A DNA stretch of 64,000 nt, taken from positions 1,449,501-1,513,500 of the forward strand of contig NZ_CP020814.1 of NCBI RefSeq assembly GCF_002109385.1. Reading direction: 5' to 3'. Below, in pieces: positions 26,544 to 35,300 of this stretch. The position numbers and the translations under genes were made by a program. Source of the stretch: Halalkalibacter krulwichiae (GTDB lineage: Bacteria; Bacillota; Bacilli; Bacillales; Bacillaceae_D). The stretch's first letter is position 1, and each line of letters starts with the position of its first letter. The notes beneath the pieces are model-generated. The model worked only from the letters and a program-made list of their open reading frames with translations. It was not told the origin of the DNA and searched no databases.

Positions 26544-27281
26544 ATGAAAATAATTGAGGTCGAAAACTACCAGGAAATGAGCAAACAAGCAGCACAATAT
26601 ATAATTGAAAAAATTAAGAAACAGCCGAAGCTAAAACTCGGATTAGCAACAGGAGGAACGCCCGTTGGCCTTTATCAAAAACTCATTGAAGATCATAGAG
26701 AGAATGGTACAGACTATTACGATGTGACCACATTTAATCTCGATGAGTATATAGGTCTTCAAGGTACAGACCCTAATAGCTATCGTTACTTTATGAACGA
26801 TCAATTGTTTGATCATATTAACATTCAGAAAGAAAATACATTTATTCCTTCCGGTGTCAAAGAGGATAGTGAACAAGAAGCAAAAGATTATGAAGCAACG
26901 ATTAAAAGTTACGGAGGAATCGATCTTCAAATACTAGGAATTGGCCAAAATGGTCATATTGGATTTAATGAGCCAGGAACTTCATTTGAATCGGCTACAC
27001 ACATTGTCCAGTTAGCTACCTCAACAAGAGAAGCGAATGCAAGATATTTCGCGCGGATGGAAGATGTACCTACAAAAGCGATTACAATGGGAATTGGAAC
27101 GATTATGAAAAGCAAAGAAATCCTGTTACTAATCTCAGGTGATAGCAAAACCGAAGCCTTTAACCGCTTAGTAAATGGAGAAATTGATCCTCATTTTCCA
27201 GCTTCTATTCTCAGAAAGCATCCCGGTGTTACCGTTATCGCAGATCAGGCTGCCCGTTTAGGCGTGAAGGTGCATGGGTGA
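26544..27281 (+). CDS. nagB: Glucosamine-6-phosphate deaminase
   Basis: A 245-residue isomerase/deaminase converting GlcN-6-P to fructose-6-P and ammonia. Motifs: G-L-A-T-G-G-T-P near 33-40 for phosphate, L-D-E-Y-I-G-L with the catalytic Asp, and G-I-G-Q-N-G-H-I-G-F-N-E-P-G with the catalytic His. It lacks the C-terminal extension of E. coli NagB, as usual for Bacillus. Last gene of the nan operon before a strong terminator, and the last step of the sialic acid pathway. Confidence 0.95.
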   Translation: MKIIEVENYQEMSKQAAQYIIEKIKKQPKLKLGLATGGTPVGLYQKLIEDHRENGTDYYDVTTFNLDEYIGLQGTDPNSYRYFMNDQLFDHINIQKENTFIPSGVKEDSEQEAKDYEATIKSYGGIDLQILGIGQNGHIGFNEPGTSFESATHIVQLATSTREANARYFARMEDVPTKAITMGIGTIMKSKEILLLISGDSKTEAFNRLVNGEIDPHFPASILRKHPGVTVIADQAARLGVKVHG

Positions 27282-27290
27282 GAGATATTG

Positions 27291-27333
27291 AACGTGTAAA
27301 GGTTTACTCTATGTAAATCTTTACACGTTTTTT
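27291..27333 (+). terminator. Terminator of the nan operon
   Basis: The arm 27291-27307 pairs with 27313-27329 over 17 positions (one G-U), with a five-base loop and a following run of T. Confidence 0.92.
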
Positions 27334-27460
27334 GCAATGTTATTTGGTTGAGGACGGAATCCGCTTGCAGGTGAAATGTTAATAATAGAACCACTTAAGC
27401 GATTTGCTTAAAGCGAAAAGTACCCAATAGGCTAACGCAATTATGAAAAGGTAGCAAACG

Positions 27461-27506
27461 AAAATAAAAATAGATGCCTGTCAGTTTATAAACTAACAGG
27501 CATCTA
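27461..27506 (-). terminator. Terminator of the ABC-2 exporter operon
   Basis: TAGATGCCTGT (27471-27481) pairs with ACAGGCATCTA (27496-27506), with an AGTTTATAAACT core. On the minus strand it is followed by TTTTTATTTT. Confidence 0.85.
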
Positions 27507-27530
27507 TGATTTGAGTGAAAGATTATAGAG

Positions 27531-28643
27531 TTATCTTGTTGCCACAATCGATTTTCTTTTATAGAGCCATGAACCAAGAAGAAATGCAATGACGCCCCAT
27601 AACACGATAATGCCAATTCCAGACCACAATGTACTTGAAAAGAGGCTTGTTTCATAGACCATACTTTCTCTTAAACCTTCAACGAAATAGGTGAGTGGAA
27701 GGATGTGAGAAAGGGGTTGGATCCACTCTGGCATTGTGTCAATTGGAAAGAACACACCACTTAAGAACATCATCACAAAGTTAATAATATTGACAATTCC
27801 CATATAAGCTTCAGTCGTTTGACTGAATGAAGAAAAGAGGTATCCAATTGCGTTAAAGGAAAGAGCCCCTAATAAGAAGACAACTACTAGACTTGTGAAG
27901 TTAATGTACAAATTGGCTCCAAAAACAAAGACGCCGATCAGAGAAAGTAACATAATTTGAATGACGCCAAACAACAAACGCATCGTCATATCGCTCAAGC
28001 CAAACAAACTCATATTGGCAGGAGTCATGCGCAATCTTTTGATCAGGCCTTTGCGGCGCATCTCTACTAAATCAACCATTCCAAACAGTCCACCTTGAGC
28101 AATCGCTAATGCGATCATTCCAGTAAGAAGAAAGTCGGTATAACTCAGATCATTACTTGATGAAGAAATCGATTCAAATGTTAATTCATATGTAGCGGTT
28201 GCACCGACGGCAAAAAGGTTGGCTTCTTGGACGAGCTGGTTTAACATTCCTGAAAGAGCCTGGGTAGTTACTTCTTGTTCGTTCTCTTTATTCACAACGA
28301 GTTGGATCGATGTATCCTCTTCAGATTCAGGTAAGACAATTGCAGCATCTACCTCTTGATCCATCACAAGCTGATAAGCTTCTTCTTGACTAACAGCCAT
28401 GTCAGATTCAGTTTCAAGCACCGGGATTTGACTAATTTGATCAGAGAGCATTGCTGAGGTTGCATTTGGATTTTCGTCTACAATCGCAACATTTGCAGAA
28501 AACTCATTGTCAGAACTCCCACTGAAAATTGACATAAAGATGACCATCAAGATAACAGGGAAGAAAATCCCCCAAAACCAAGCTTGTTTTTCGCGGAAAG
28601 TCATTTTTAATTGGACAAGAAACATTTGTTTAAATTGTTTCAA
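27531..28643 (-). CDS. ABC-2 family exporter permease
   Basis: A 370-residue membrane protein: one helix near residues 20-42, a long external domain (about 43-175) and five helices after that. A G-L-F-G-M-V-D-L-V-E-M-R-R-K-G-L-I-K-R-L-R pattern around 205-225 is the ABC-2 coupling helix. I start it at TTG 28643, which has a perfect GGAGGG six bases upstream; the longer frame to 28685 runs through the ATPase gene. It overlaps nothing and begins one base after the ATPase stop. With that ATPase it forms a DrrAB/YhaP-like exporter whose cargo is unknown. Confidence 0.82.
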   Translation of the reverse strand: MKQFKQMFLVQLKMTFREKQAWFWGIFFPVILMVIFMSIFSGSSDNEFSANVAIVDENPNATSAMLSDQISQIPVLETESDMAVSQEEAYQLVMDQEVDAAIVLPESEEDTSIQLVVNKENEQEVTTQALSGMLNQLVQEANLFAVGATATYELTFESISSSSNDLSYTDFLLTGMIALAIAQGGLFGMVDLVEMRRKGLIKRLRMTPANMSLFGLSDMTMRLLFGVIQIMLLSLIGVFVFGANLYINFTSLVVVFLLGALSFNAIGYLFSSFSQTTEAYMGIVNIINFVMMFLSGVFFPIDTMPEWIQPLSHILPLTYFVEGLRESMVYETSLFSSTLWSGIGIIVLWGVIAFLLGSWLYKRKSIVATR

Positions 28644-28644
28644 G

Positions 28645-29574
28645 TTAATCCCTCCATTCCTTACCAGTGAACGTAATAAAAACATCCTCTAGACTCATTT
28701 CGCGGATGGAGACCTGCTCGACGGAATAATTCTTTTCTTTTGTAAACCCAAATAAGTTGTACAACGTGTCTTCTGGATTTGTTGTCCATAGTTTTAATGA
28801 TGTATGTTCGAGCTCTGTACGTGAGACTGAATGAAGACGAGAAGAATAGTGATTGGCTTCCTCGGCAGCAAGTGGTCCATCAACAAAAGATAAATGAATT
28901 TCTCTTTCTTTCGTTAATTGATCAATGAGTGAAGAGGGGGTATCCAAAGTGACAACTTTTCCTTGATCAACGATACAAACGCGGTCACTTAACTTTTCAG
29001 CTTCTTCCATATAATGTGTCGTTAAAATCGTTGTTTTTCCTAATTCTTTTAACTGTAAAATGATATCCCAAATATTGCGTCGTGCTTGAGGGTCAAGACC
29101 TGTTGTCGGTTCATCAAGGAAGATAATCTCTGGATCGCTAATCATTGCAAGCCCAATCGCAAGCCTTTGACGCTGACCACCGGATAATTTTTTTACTTGA
29201 TTGTTTCGGTGATCGGTTAAGTTGATTAGGGTAAGAATTTCCTCAGTTGGACGGGCCTTGTCGTAAAAAGTAGCAAAGAGGTTCAAGTTTTCTTGCGGAG
29301 ATAATAAATCAAACATGGCACTTGATTGAGGCTGTACCCCGATTTTCTTTTTGATCATTGTTGCATGGTGATTCCAGTTCAACTCGCCAAAAGAGATTTC
29401 TCCATCATCTGGTGGAACAAGCCCTTCAATCATTTCCAGTGTCGTCGTTTTTCCGGCCCCATTTGGCCCAATGATGGTGAAGACTTCTCCAGCCTTGACT
29501 GAAAAGTTGATGTCCTGTACAGCGTGAATCGTTCCAAACGACTTTTTTAAGTTTTTCACTTCTAATACGGTCAT
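28645..29574 (-). CDS. ABC exporter ATPase, DrrA/CcmA type
   Basis: A 309-residue ATPase with Walker A G-P-N-G-A-G-K-T (36-43), signature L-S-G-G-Q (130-134), Walker B I-I-F-L-D-E (150-155) and an H-loop in T-T-H-Y. It has an approximately 90-residue C-terminal extension ending D-V-F-I-T-F-T-G. That end is characteristic of daunorubicin-type drug exporters. GGAGG precedes the ATG. First gene of a two-gene unit with the permease. Likely exports a hydrophobic compound; no specificity is visible. Confidence 0.85.
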   Translation of the reverse strand: MTVLEVKNLKKSFGTIHAVQDINFSVKAGEVFTIIGPNGAGKTTTLEMIEGLVPPDDGEISFGELNWNHHATMIKKKIGVQPQSSAMFDLLSPQENLNLFATFYDKARPTEEILTLINLTDHRNNQVKKLSGGQRQRLAIGLAMISDPEIIFLDEPTTGLDPQARRNIWDIILQLKELGKTTILTTHYMEEAEKLSDRVCIVDQGKVVTLDTPSSLIDQLTKEREIHLSFVDGPLAAEEANHYSSRLHSVSRTELEHTSLKLWTTNPEDTLYNLFGFTKEKNYSVEQVSIREMSLEDVFITFTGKEWRD

Positions 29575-29777
29575 TTTATTCCTCCTTATGAAACGAACTT
29601 CTCATCTTATATACGTTATAGATTTCTTAATAGTTTCAGAACTGCCACTTCAGATTAAGCGGCTTGGCGTATGTTTTTGTACAAATTGCCAAAAGTAAAC
29701 AGAGATAATGCAGAATAAACTTTTGTTTTTACATCTCTTGATTAGACTTGAAACCTATACATTAGGAGGGATTCAGC

Positions 29778-30506
29778 TTGAGAAATATGAAGAAACCTAT
29801 CATAGGATTAACGAGTTCAATTGTAAGTCATCACAATATCCCAAGTGTAAATTTACATACTAAATTTATTTCTTCAGTAAAAAGAGCTGGAGGAATCCCA
29901 CTCATTATTCCGATCGGTACAGAAGAAATGTCAGAAGAATATGCTTCAATTTGTGATGGGTTGATCCTGACTAATGGAGAAGATGTCGATCCCTATTCTT
30001 TCAATGAAGAGCCAGATCCGCAAATAAAACAAACAAATGAAAATCGTGATAAATTAGAAATTGCGCTTGTGCAACAGGCTCAAAAGAAGAAAAAACCACT
30101 TTTGGGGGTATGTCGAGGAAATACGATGTTAAATGTTGCATTAGGAGGTACACTCATACAAGACATCCCTACACAAAATTCGAAGGCGATCAATCATCAT
30201 CAAAAAGCAGATAGACCACAACCGACCCACTCGATTCAAATCAAAGAAGAAAGCTGGTTATATGAACTATTCTATACCTCTACAATGCGAGTGAATAGCT
30301 TCCATCATCAAGCGATTGATCAGCTCGGAAAAAACTTAAAAGTAGTTGCAGCTGCACCAGACGGAACGGTTGAAGCGATTGAAGGGATCTCTAAATGTCC
30401 TATTATGTGGGGCGTTCAGTGGCACCCAGAAGAAATGGCGAGTGAAGCTCCAACGATGCAACGGATCTTTGATGCCTTTATTGCTAAATGCGTGCATAAT
30501 GATTAA
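29778..30506 (+). CDS. Class I glutamine amidotransferase-like hydrolase (PuuD/peptidase C26)
   Basis: A 242-residue protein of the gamma-glutamyl-GABA hydrolase family. N-G-E-D-V-D-P lies near residues 66-72, nucleophile Cys112 is in L-G-V-C-R-G-N, and His-Glu is in W-G-V-Q-W-H-P-E near 213. PuuD frees GABA from gamma-Glu-GABA in putrescine breakdown, but relatives cleave other gamma-glutamyl bonds. No puu genes are nearby, so the substrate is open. The TTG at 29778 is chosen because AGGAGGG lies seven bases upstream, whereas the in-frame ATG at 29787 is too far. A gamma-glutamylcyclotransferase-like gene follows, so the pair may act on gamma-glutamyl compounds. Confidence 0.82.
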   Translation: MRNMKKPIIGLTSSIVSHHNIPSVNLHTKFISSVKRAGGIPLIIPIGTEEMSEEYASICDGLILTNGEDVDPYSFNEEPDPQIKQTNENRDKLEIALVQQAQKKKKPLLGVCRGNTMLNVALGGTLIQDIPTQNSKAINHHQKADRPQPTHSIQIKEESWLYELFYTSTMRVNSFHHQAIDQLGKNLKVVAAAPDGTVEAIEGISKCPIMWGVQWHPEEMASEAPTMQRIFDAFIAKCVHND

Positions 30507-30549
30507 AAATGAATATCTGGAGATGAACTTTGAGAAGGATGTGATGTGA

Positions 30550-31182
30550 ATGGCAGATAGCAAACAAACTCAATATGTATGGTATGCCAGTTACGGCTCA
30601 AATTTAAGTAAGGATCGGTTTTTATGTTACATAAGAGGGGGGAAACCCGAGGGATCAACAAAGGTGGAAGTTGGTTGTAGAGATCAAACCCTACCTAAAA
30701 AAGAAGAGACGTATGAAATGCATTATCCTTTATATTTTGCAAAGAATTCCGCTCGTTGGCAAAATCAAGGAGTTGCTTTTATCGGGCTACAAGAGGATAA
30801 GAAGCAGGTTCTATACAGTAGAAAATATTTAATTACAACCGAGCAGTTTCTAGATGTTGTCAAACAAGAAAACAACGGAGAAGAGCTCGATATTGATTTG
30901 GAAGAAGTGAGAAAGAATAGATATATTACACTAAAAGATTCATGGTACGGAACAATTTTATTTGTAGGAGAAGAAAAGGGATTTCCGGTCTTTACTTTTA
31001 CAGCTGACTGGGACTTAGATGTACCGTTTAGTACCCCTTCGAAAGAGTATTTGTCTATGATCATGGAAGGGTTGAAAAGAGATGTTGGACTGAATACCGA
31101 ACAGATTATTCAGTATCTTGAGTCAAAACCAGGTGTGAAGGGGAGTTATCGTTACAGTGAACTTGAGCAGTTGATTATGTAA
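30550..31182 (+). CDS. Gamma-glutamylcyclotransferase-like fold protein
   Basis: A 210-residue cytosolic protein. The N-terminal W-Y-A-S-Y-G-S-N-L at residues 11-19 is the substrate loop of the GGCT/AIG2-like fold, followed by R-F and Y-I-x-G-G. Beyond that the sequence diverges and I cannot place a catalytic Glu with confidence. The protein is longer than a minimal GGCT. It starts 43 bases after the PuuD-like gene and may be co-transcribed, suggesting gamma-glutamyl metabolism; this is inference. Many homologues are annotated only as hypothetical. Confidence 0.6.
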   Translation: MADSKQTQYVWYASYGSNLSKDRFLCYIRGGKPEGSTKVEVGCRDQTLPKKEETYEMHYPLYFAKNSARWQNQGVAFIGLQEDKKQVLYSRKYLITTEQFLDVVKQENNGEELDIDLEEVRKNRYITLKDSWYGTILFVGEEKGFPVFTFTADWDLDVPFSTPSKEYLSMIMEGLKRDVGLNTEQIIQYLESKPGVKGSYRYSELEQLIM

Positions 31183-31311
31183 AAGATGAGTTTTTTTCAG
31201 TGATAACTATGATTGAAGAAATCACTTTCGGATTGGTGCGCTTATTAGGCTACGAATTCGAAGGTGTTTTTGCATTCAATTAATGAAGAAACCTTCTGTT
31301 CATAATAGTAG

Positions 31312-31341
31312 TTGACAATAAAAATCAAGTTATTATATAAT
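31312..31341 (+). promoter_or_regulatory. Promoter of the quinone/electrophile-resistance operon
   Basis: TTGACA (31312-31317) and TATAAT (31336-31341) with an 18-base spacer. The MhqR-type box begins at the last base of the -10, so bound repressor would block transcription. The gap 31183-31484 contains this promoter and operator. Confidence 0.75.
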
Positions 31342-31359
31342 TATCTCGAATTCGAGACA
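31342..31359 (+). promoter_or_regulatory. MhqR-type operator
   Basis: The core TCTCGAATTCGAGA (31344-31357) is a perfect 14-bp palindrome inside TATCTCGAATTCGAGACA. It agrees almost completely with the B. subtilis MhqR box TATCTCGAATTCGAGATA as I remember it. The genes that follow are the known MhqR targets, which supports the call. Confidence 0.8.
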
Positions 31360-31484
31360 AAATGCATTTTAATAATATGTCTCGGTTTCATAATATACGA
31401 CATTGATTATAATTTGAATGAATAGAAGAATGTCAATTACTACAATGGGTTAGTCTAAATCAGTAGATAAAGGAGTGTTAAAAA

Positions 31485-32422
31485 ATGGGTAAACAAACAA
31501 TGGGTATTCACCATATTACAGCGATTGTAGGTCACCCCAAGAAAATGTTGATTTTTATGCAGGGGTGTTAGGATTACGCTTAGTCAAGCAAACGGTCAAC
31601 TTTGATGATCCCGGTACGTATCATCTTTATTTTGGCAATGAAGGTGGAAAACCAGGTACGATCATCACGTTCTTTCCATGGGCGAATGCGTATCAAGGGA
31701 AGATCGGTGATGGCCAAGTTGGTGTGACTTCTTATGTCGTTCCAAAAGGAAGTATCGAGTTTTGGGAAAGAAGGTTGGCAAAGTTCGACGTTCCTTTTAC
31801 AAAAACGGAACGGTTTGGAGAAGTGTATCTTGAGTTTGATGATACACATGGACTTCACCTAGAAATAGTTGCAAGAGAAGAAGGCGAACCAAACACGTGG
31901 CAATTCGGTGAAGTGACACCTGATGTAGCAATAAAAGGGTTCGGTGGTGCAACGTTATTATCTGCTCAACCACATAAGACAGCCGAATTGCTTGTACAGG
32001 TAATGGGCCTTGAAAAAGTTGCGGAAGAAGATGACCTTATTCGTTTCCGCTCACCAAGTGAGATTGGCAATATCATTGATTTGAAAAAATCATCAATCGG
32101 TCGAGGTCAAATGGGTGTTGGGACCGTTCACCATATTGCCTGGAGAGCACTTGATGATCAGGATCAGTTAGATTGGAAAAACCATGTTGAAAGTTTTGGG
32201 TATGGGGTTACTCCTGTTCAGGATCGAAACTATTTTAATGCGATTTACTTTAGAGAGCATGGAGAGATTTTATTTGAAATAGCGACAGACCCTCCTGGAT
32301 TTGCTCATGATGAATCATATGAAACAATGGGAAATCAGTTAAAGCTCCCAAATCAATATGAACCACATAGAGAAAAGATTGAACAAGGTGTGTTACCATT
32401 TGAAGTAAGAGAGTTAGATTAA
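31485..32422 (+). pseudogene. mhqO: MhqO/MhqA-like ring-cleaving dioxygenase, one-base frameshift
   Basis: A VOC (glyoxalase-fold) dioxygenase. The true ATG at 31485 has AAGGAGTG upstream and gives M-G-I-H-H-I-T-A-I-V-G-H, the usual N-terminus with the first metal-binding His. The frame then breaks in a run of four C (31535-31538). One added C restores N-V-D-F-Y-A-G-V-L-G-L-R-L-V-K-Q and about 312 residues in all. The rest from 31565 is intact, including V-H-H-I-A-W-R and I-L-F-E-I-A-T-D with later metal ligands. MhqO proteins help detoxify hydroquinones and catechols. Either a sequencing error or a very recent mutation. Confidence 0.82.
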
Positions 32423-32443
32423 TTTGATGAGAGGATGATCAAG

Positions 32444-33052
32444 GTGCTATCAATTGATCCGTCAGCCCAAACAGAAAGAGAAAATTATAAGTTTTTAATC
32501 GGAAGCATTATTCCACGACCAGTCGCTTTTGTTACGACGGTTTCTGCCGATGGGACATTGAACGGGGCGCCATTCAGCTACTTTAATATCGTCTCTTCCA
32601 ATCCACCAATGATTTCAATTTCGGTTCAGCGAACGGGAGGAAGACAAAAAGATACCGCTAGAAATATTAACGACCTTAAGGAGTTCGTCGTTCATATTGT
32701 CGATAATCAAAATGTAAAACAAATCAATCAAACAGCAGCAAGTCTCCCGTCAGATGAAAGTGAACTAGAATTAGCCAATCTAACTCCAGTAAAGAGCACA
32801 AATATCTCCGTACCTGGAATTAAAGAGGCAAAAATTCGCATGGAATGTACGTTAGAGCATTCTTTACAATTAGGTGAAGGGGATAAACAAAGCTGTGATT
32901 TCATAATCGGAAAAGTCGTTCGATTTCATATTGATGAGAACATTTATGAGAACGGAAGAATTGATGCAAACGGGTTAGGTGCGGTGAGCCGTCTAGCTGG
33001 GAATGACTATGCCAAAATAGGAGAAGTTTTTTCTTTGGAAAGGCCTAAATAA
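32444..33052 (+). CDS. Flavin reductase-like FMN-binding protein
   Basis: A 202-residue flavoprotein of the flavin-reductase-domain family (YwrF-like). G-S-I-I-P-R-P-V-A-F-V-T-T near 20-32 binds FMN, and A-P-F-S-Y-F-N-I-V-S near 46-55 follows. The family reduces flavin with NAD(P)H or stores FMN. I prefer the GTG at 32444 (V-L-S-I-D-P) because GAGAGG sits nine bases upstream; the ATG at 32435 touches that site. It lies between mhqO and mhqD, and may supply reduced flavin or reduce quinones in the same response. That role is inferred from context. Confidence 0.8.
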   Translation: MLSIDPSAQTERENYKFLIGSIIPRPVAFVTTVSADGTLNGAPFSYFNIVSSNPPMISISVQRTGGRQKDTARNINDLKEFVVHIVDNQNVKQINQTAASLPSDESELELANLTPVKSTNISVPGIKEAKIRMECTLEHSLQLGEGDKQSCDFIIGKVVRFHIDENIYENGRIDANGLGAVSRLAGNDYAKIGEVFSLERPK

Positions 33053-33128
33053 TCGCAGCGTATGCAAAAAATGTAGTGAGAATTTATTCTCTACAATGAT
33101 TCAAGACTTTAGAAAGGGGATACAAAAA

Positions 33129-33731
33129 ATGAAACATATTTATCAAAAAGGAAAAGATCTATCAAAGCCGACTCTTTTATTGCTTCACGGTACAGGAGGA
33201 AATGAACTAGATTTAATGCCACTTGCAGGAATGATTGATGAGGATGCATCTGTATTAAGTGTGAGAGGAAACGTATTAGAAAACGGGATGCCACGTTTCT
33301 TTAAACGATTAGCGGAAGGGGTGTTTGATGAAGAGGATCTCATTTTCCGTACGAAAGAATTAAATCAATTTCTTAATGAGGCTGCAGAACAGTACGAGTT
33401 TGATCGAGACAATATGATTGCAATCGGATACTCAAATGGAGCCAATATCGCAGCGAGCTTATTGTTACATTATGAAAATTCATTGAAAGGTGCCATTCTT
33501 CATCATCCGATGGTTCCTAGAAGAAATATGGCCCTTCCAGATCTCACAGGAAAGTCAGTATTTATCGCAGCCGGAACGAATGATCCGATTTGCTCACCAC
33601 AGGAATCAGAAGAATTATACTCATTATTAGAGCAAGCAAATGCAACGGTTGAGCTCCACTGGGAGAATCGTGGACATCAATTAACAGCAGACGAAGTAGC
33701 TGCTGCTGCAAAATGGTATCAAAATAAATAA
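33129..33731 (+). CDS. mhqD: MhqD-like carboxylesterase/phospholipase
   Basis: A 200-residue alpha/beta hydrolase of the phospholipase/carboxylesterase family. It has L-L-H-G-T-G-G-N-E-L near residues 22-31 (oxyanion region), the nucleophile in G-Y-S-N-G-A, the acid in A-G-T-N-D and the His in N-R-G-H-Q. B. subtilis MhqD has the same set and belongs to the MhqR regulon. AAAGGGG precedes ATG 33129; the longer in-frame start at 33096 has no site. The true substrate is unknown. Confidence 0.85.
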   Translation: MKHIYQKGKDLSKPTLLLLHGTGGNELDLMPLAGMIDEDASVLSVRGNVLENGMPRFFKRLAEGVFDEEDLIFRTKELNQFLNEAAEQYEFDRDNMIAIGYSNGANIAASLLLHYENSLKGAILHHPMVPRRNMALPDLTGKSVFIAAGTNDPICSPQESEELYSLLEQANATVELHWENRGHQLTADEVAAAAKWYQNK

Positions 33732-33854
33732 TTAATAAATATTTTACAAAAATATATTGAATTAGGAATAAATAAAATGGTAATATATTAAACAGAGGCA
33801 AATAAACACCAAAGCGGTGTTTATTTGTACCAAACATTTGGAGGAGAAAAGGTA

Positions 33855-34271
33855 ATGGCAAACAGAAGTGAAATAGGAACATTATTATTACGAGTAGTAT
33901 TGGGGATTGTGTTTTTAGCTCACGGTTCACAAAAATTCCAAGGAGGAATTGAAAATATAGTTGGATGGTTTGACAGCATCGGTTTACCAGGAGGCTTTGC
34001 TTATGTGGTCGCTGTACTTGAGATCGTCGGAGGAATTGCTTTAATTCTAGGATTAGGGACAAGAATTGCAGCTGCTATTTTAGGACTTATTCTCGCTGGA
34101 GCAATCTTCAAAGTAAACCTAGCACTAGGATTTATCGGAGGTTATGCTTATGACTTAATCTTACTTGTTATCGCAGTTCACTTAGTCATAAACGGAAGTA
34201 AGCAATATTCACTCGGGCAATTTTTGTTCAAAAATCAAGAAAGCAGATCAACTTTTTCAAAATCAGCTTAA
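33855..34271 (+). CDS. mhqP: DoxX-family membrane protein, MhqP-like
   Basis: A 138-residue membrane protein with four helices. DoxX motifs are present: L-L-R-V-V-L-G-I-V-F-L-A-H-G-S-Q-K near 10-26 and V-L-E-I-V-G-G-I-A-L-I-L-G near 52-64. MhqP (YdfP) is a DoxX protein of the same regulon in B. subtilis, so the gene fits the operon. DoxX proteins are linked to thiol/redox stress, but the activity is not established. GGAGG precedes the chosen ATG; the in-frame start at 33825 is not supported. Confidence 0.8.
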   Translation: MANRSEIGTLLLRVVLGIVFLAHGSQKFQGGIENIVGWFDSIGLPGGFAYVVAVLEIVGGIALILGLGTRIAAAILGLILAGAIFKVNLALGFIGGYAYDLILLVIAVHLVINGSKQYSLGQFLFKNQESRSTFSKSA

Positions 34272-34402
34272 ATATCTCGAAATAAAGAAAAGTTAATTAA
34301 GGATAAATGATTTTGAACTAAGATGTAAACATTGAACTATTTTCATTTGAAACGATTCGCAAAAGAACAAAGAGGCAAGACTAAAGAGGAAGGTGTAAGA
34401 AG

Positions 34403-35062
34403 ATGGGCCTTATTGAAAAATTATTTGGAAAATCAAAGGAGACGAATAAGATGTCAAACATTAAATTAGCCGTTATTTATTACAGTATGGGTGGAACGAA
34501 TTATCAATTATCAAAATGGGCAGAAGAAGGAGCAAAAGAGGCAGGCGCTGAAGTAAAAGTACTTAAAGTACCTGAGCTTGCACCGCAATCTGTAATTGAT
34601 GAAAACGAAGGCTGGAAAGCTCATGTTGAATCTACGAAAGATGTTCCGGAAGTAACATTGGATGATCTAGAGTGGGCAGACGCAATTATTTTCAGTGTTC
34701 CGACTCGTTTTGGAAACATGCCAGCGCAAATGAAACAATTTTTAGACACGACTGGCGGGCTTTGGTTTAATGGGAAACTTGTTAATAAAGTTGTAAGTGC
34801 GATGACATCCGCACAAAATCCTCATGGCGGCCAGGAAGCAACAATCTTATCGCTTTATACAACAATGCACCACTGGGGCGCGCTTATCGCATCACCTGGA
34901 TACACTGATCCAGTCCAATTTGCAGCAGGCGGTAACCCATACGGAGTTAGCGTAACAGTTGGTCAAGATGGAAAAATGATTGAAGATGTAGAAGCGGCAG
35001 TTAAATATCAAGCTAAACGTACAGTTACGGTTGCGGAATGGGTGAAAAAAGGCAATCAATAA
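34403..35062 (+). CDS. wrbA: NAD(P)H:quinone oxidoreductase, WrbA-like flavodoxin fold
   Basis: A 219-residue flavoprotein. V-I-Y-Y-S-M-G-G-T-N-Y near residues 25-35 is the FMN phosphate loop. P-T-R-F-G-N-M-P-A-Q-M-K-Q-F-L-D-T-T-G-G-L-W is the WrbA signature, and a later M-H-H-W-G segment is also typical. It reduces quinones by two electrons, avoiding semiquinones, which suits an electrophile-resistance operon. Two starts are possible: ATG 34403 with AAGGTG, or ATG 34451 with AAAGGAG; the longer adds 16 residues. Last gene before a terminator. Confidence 0.87.
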   Translation: MGLIEKLFGKSKETNKMSNIKLAVIYYSMGGTNYQLSKWAEEGAKEAGAEVKVLKVPELAPQSVIDENEGWKAHVESTKDVPEVTLDDLEWADAIIFSVPTRFGNMPAQMKQFLDTTGGLWFNGKLVNKVVSAMTSAQNPHGGQEATILSLYTTMHHWGALIASPGYTDPVQFAAGGNPYGVSVTVGQDGKMIEDVEAAVKYQAKRTVTVAEWVKKGNQ

Positions 35063-35071
35063 TGTGGAATG

Positions 35072-35103
35072 AAACCAATCAATTAACGTTGATTGGTTTT
35101 TTG
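35072..35103 (+). terminator. Terminator of the mhq-like operon
   Basis: AAACCAATCAA (35072-35082) pairs with TTGATTGGTTT (35089-35099), followed by TTTTTT overlapping the stem end. Confidence 0.9.
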
Positions 35104-35300
35104 ATATAAAGGGCCTACTAATTTAACCATTATACATCTGAAGGACAAATATATTTATGATAAAAAAAGTGGACAATTAAGTATAGTAGGTCTTTAATGA
35201 ATGTATTAACTATAATAATGAAAGAATAAAAAATGAAAATTGCAACAACTAGAGTGGAACTAAATAAAATTTTCCTTAAAATAACCATATAGGTGAAGAG

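Noticed and set aside
31565-32422. Reading the mhqO-like gene as a shorter intact gene starting at 31565
   Set aside because: That start lacks a ribosome site and drops the first metal-binding His. The upstream fragment from 31485 with AAGGAGTG is clearly the missing N-terminus.
33562-34062. 166-residue minus-strand frame opposite the mhqD-mhqP junction
   Set aside because: It spans two intact plus-strand genes and their gap, and its Leu/Phe-rich, low-complexity translation is what the complement of these genes would give.
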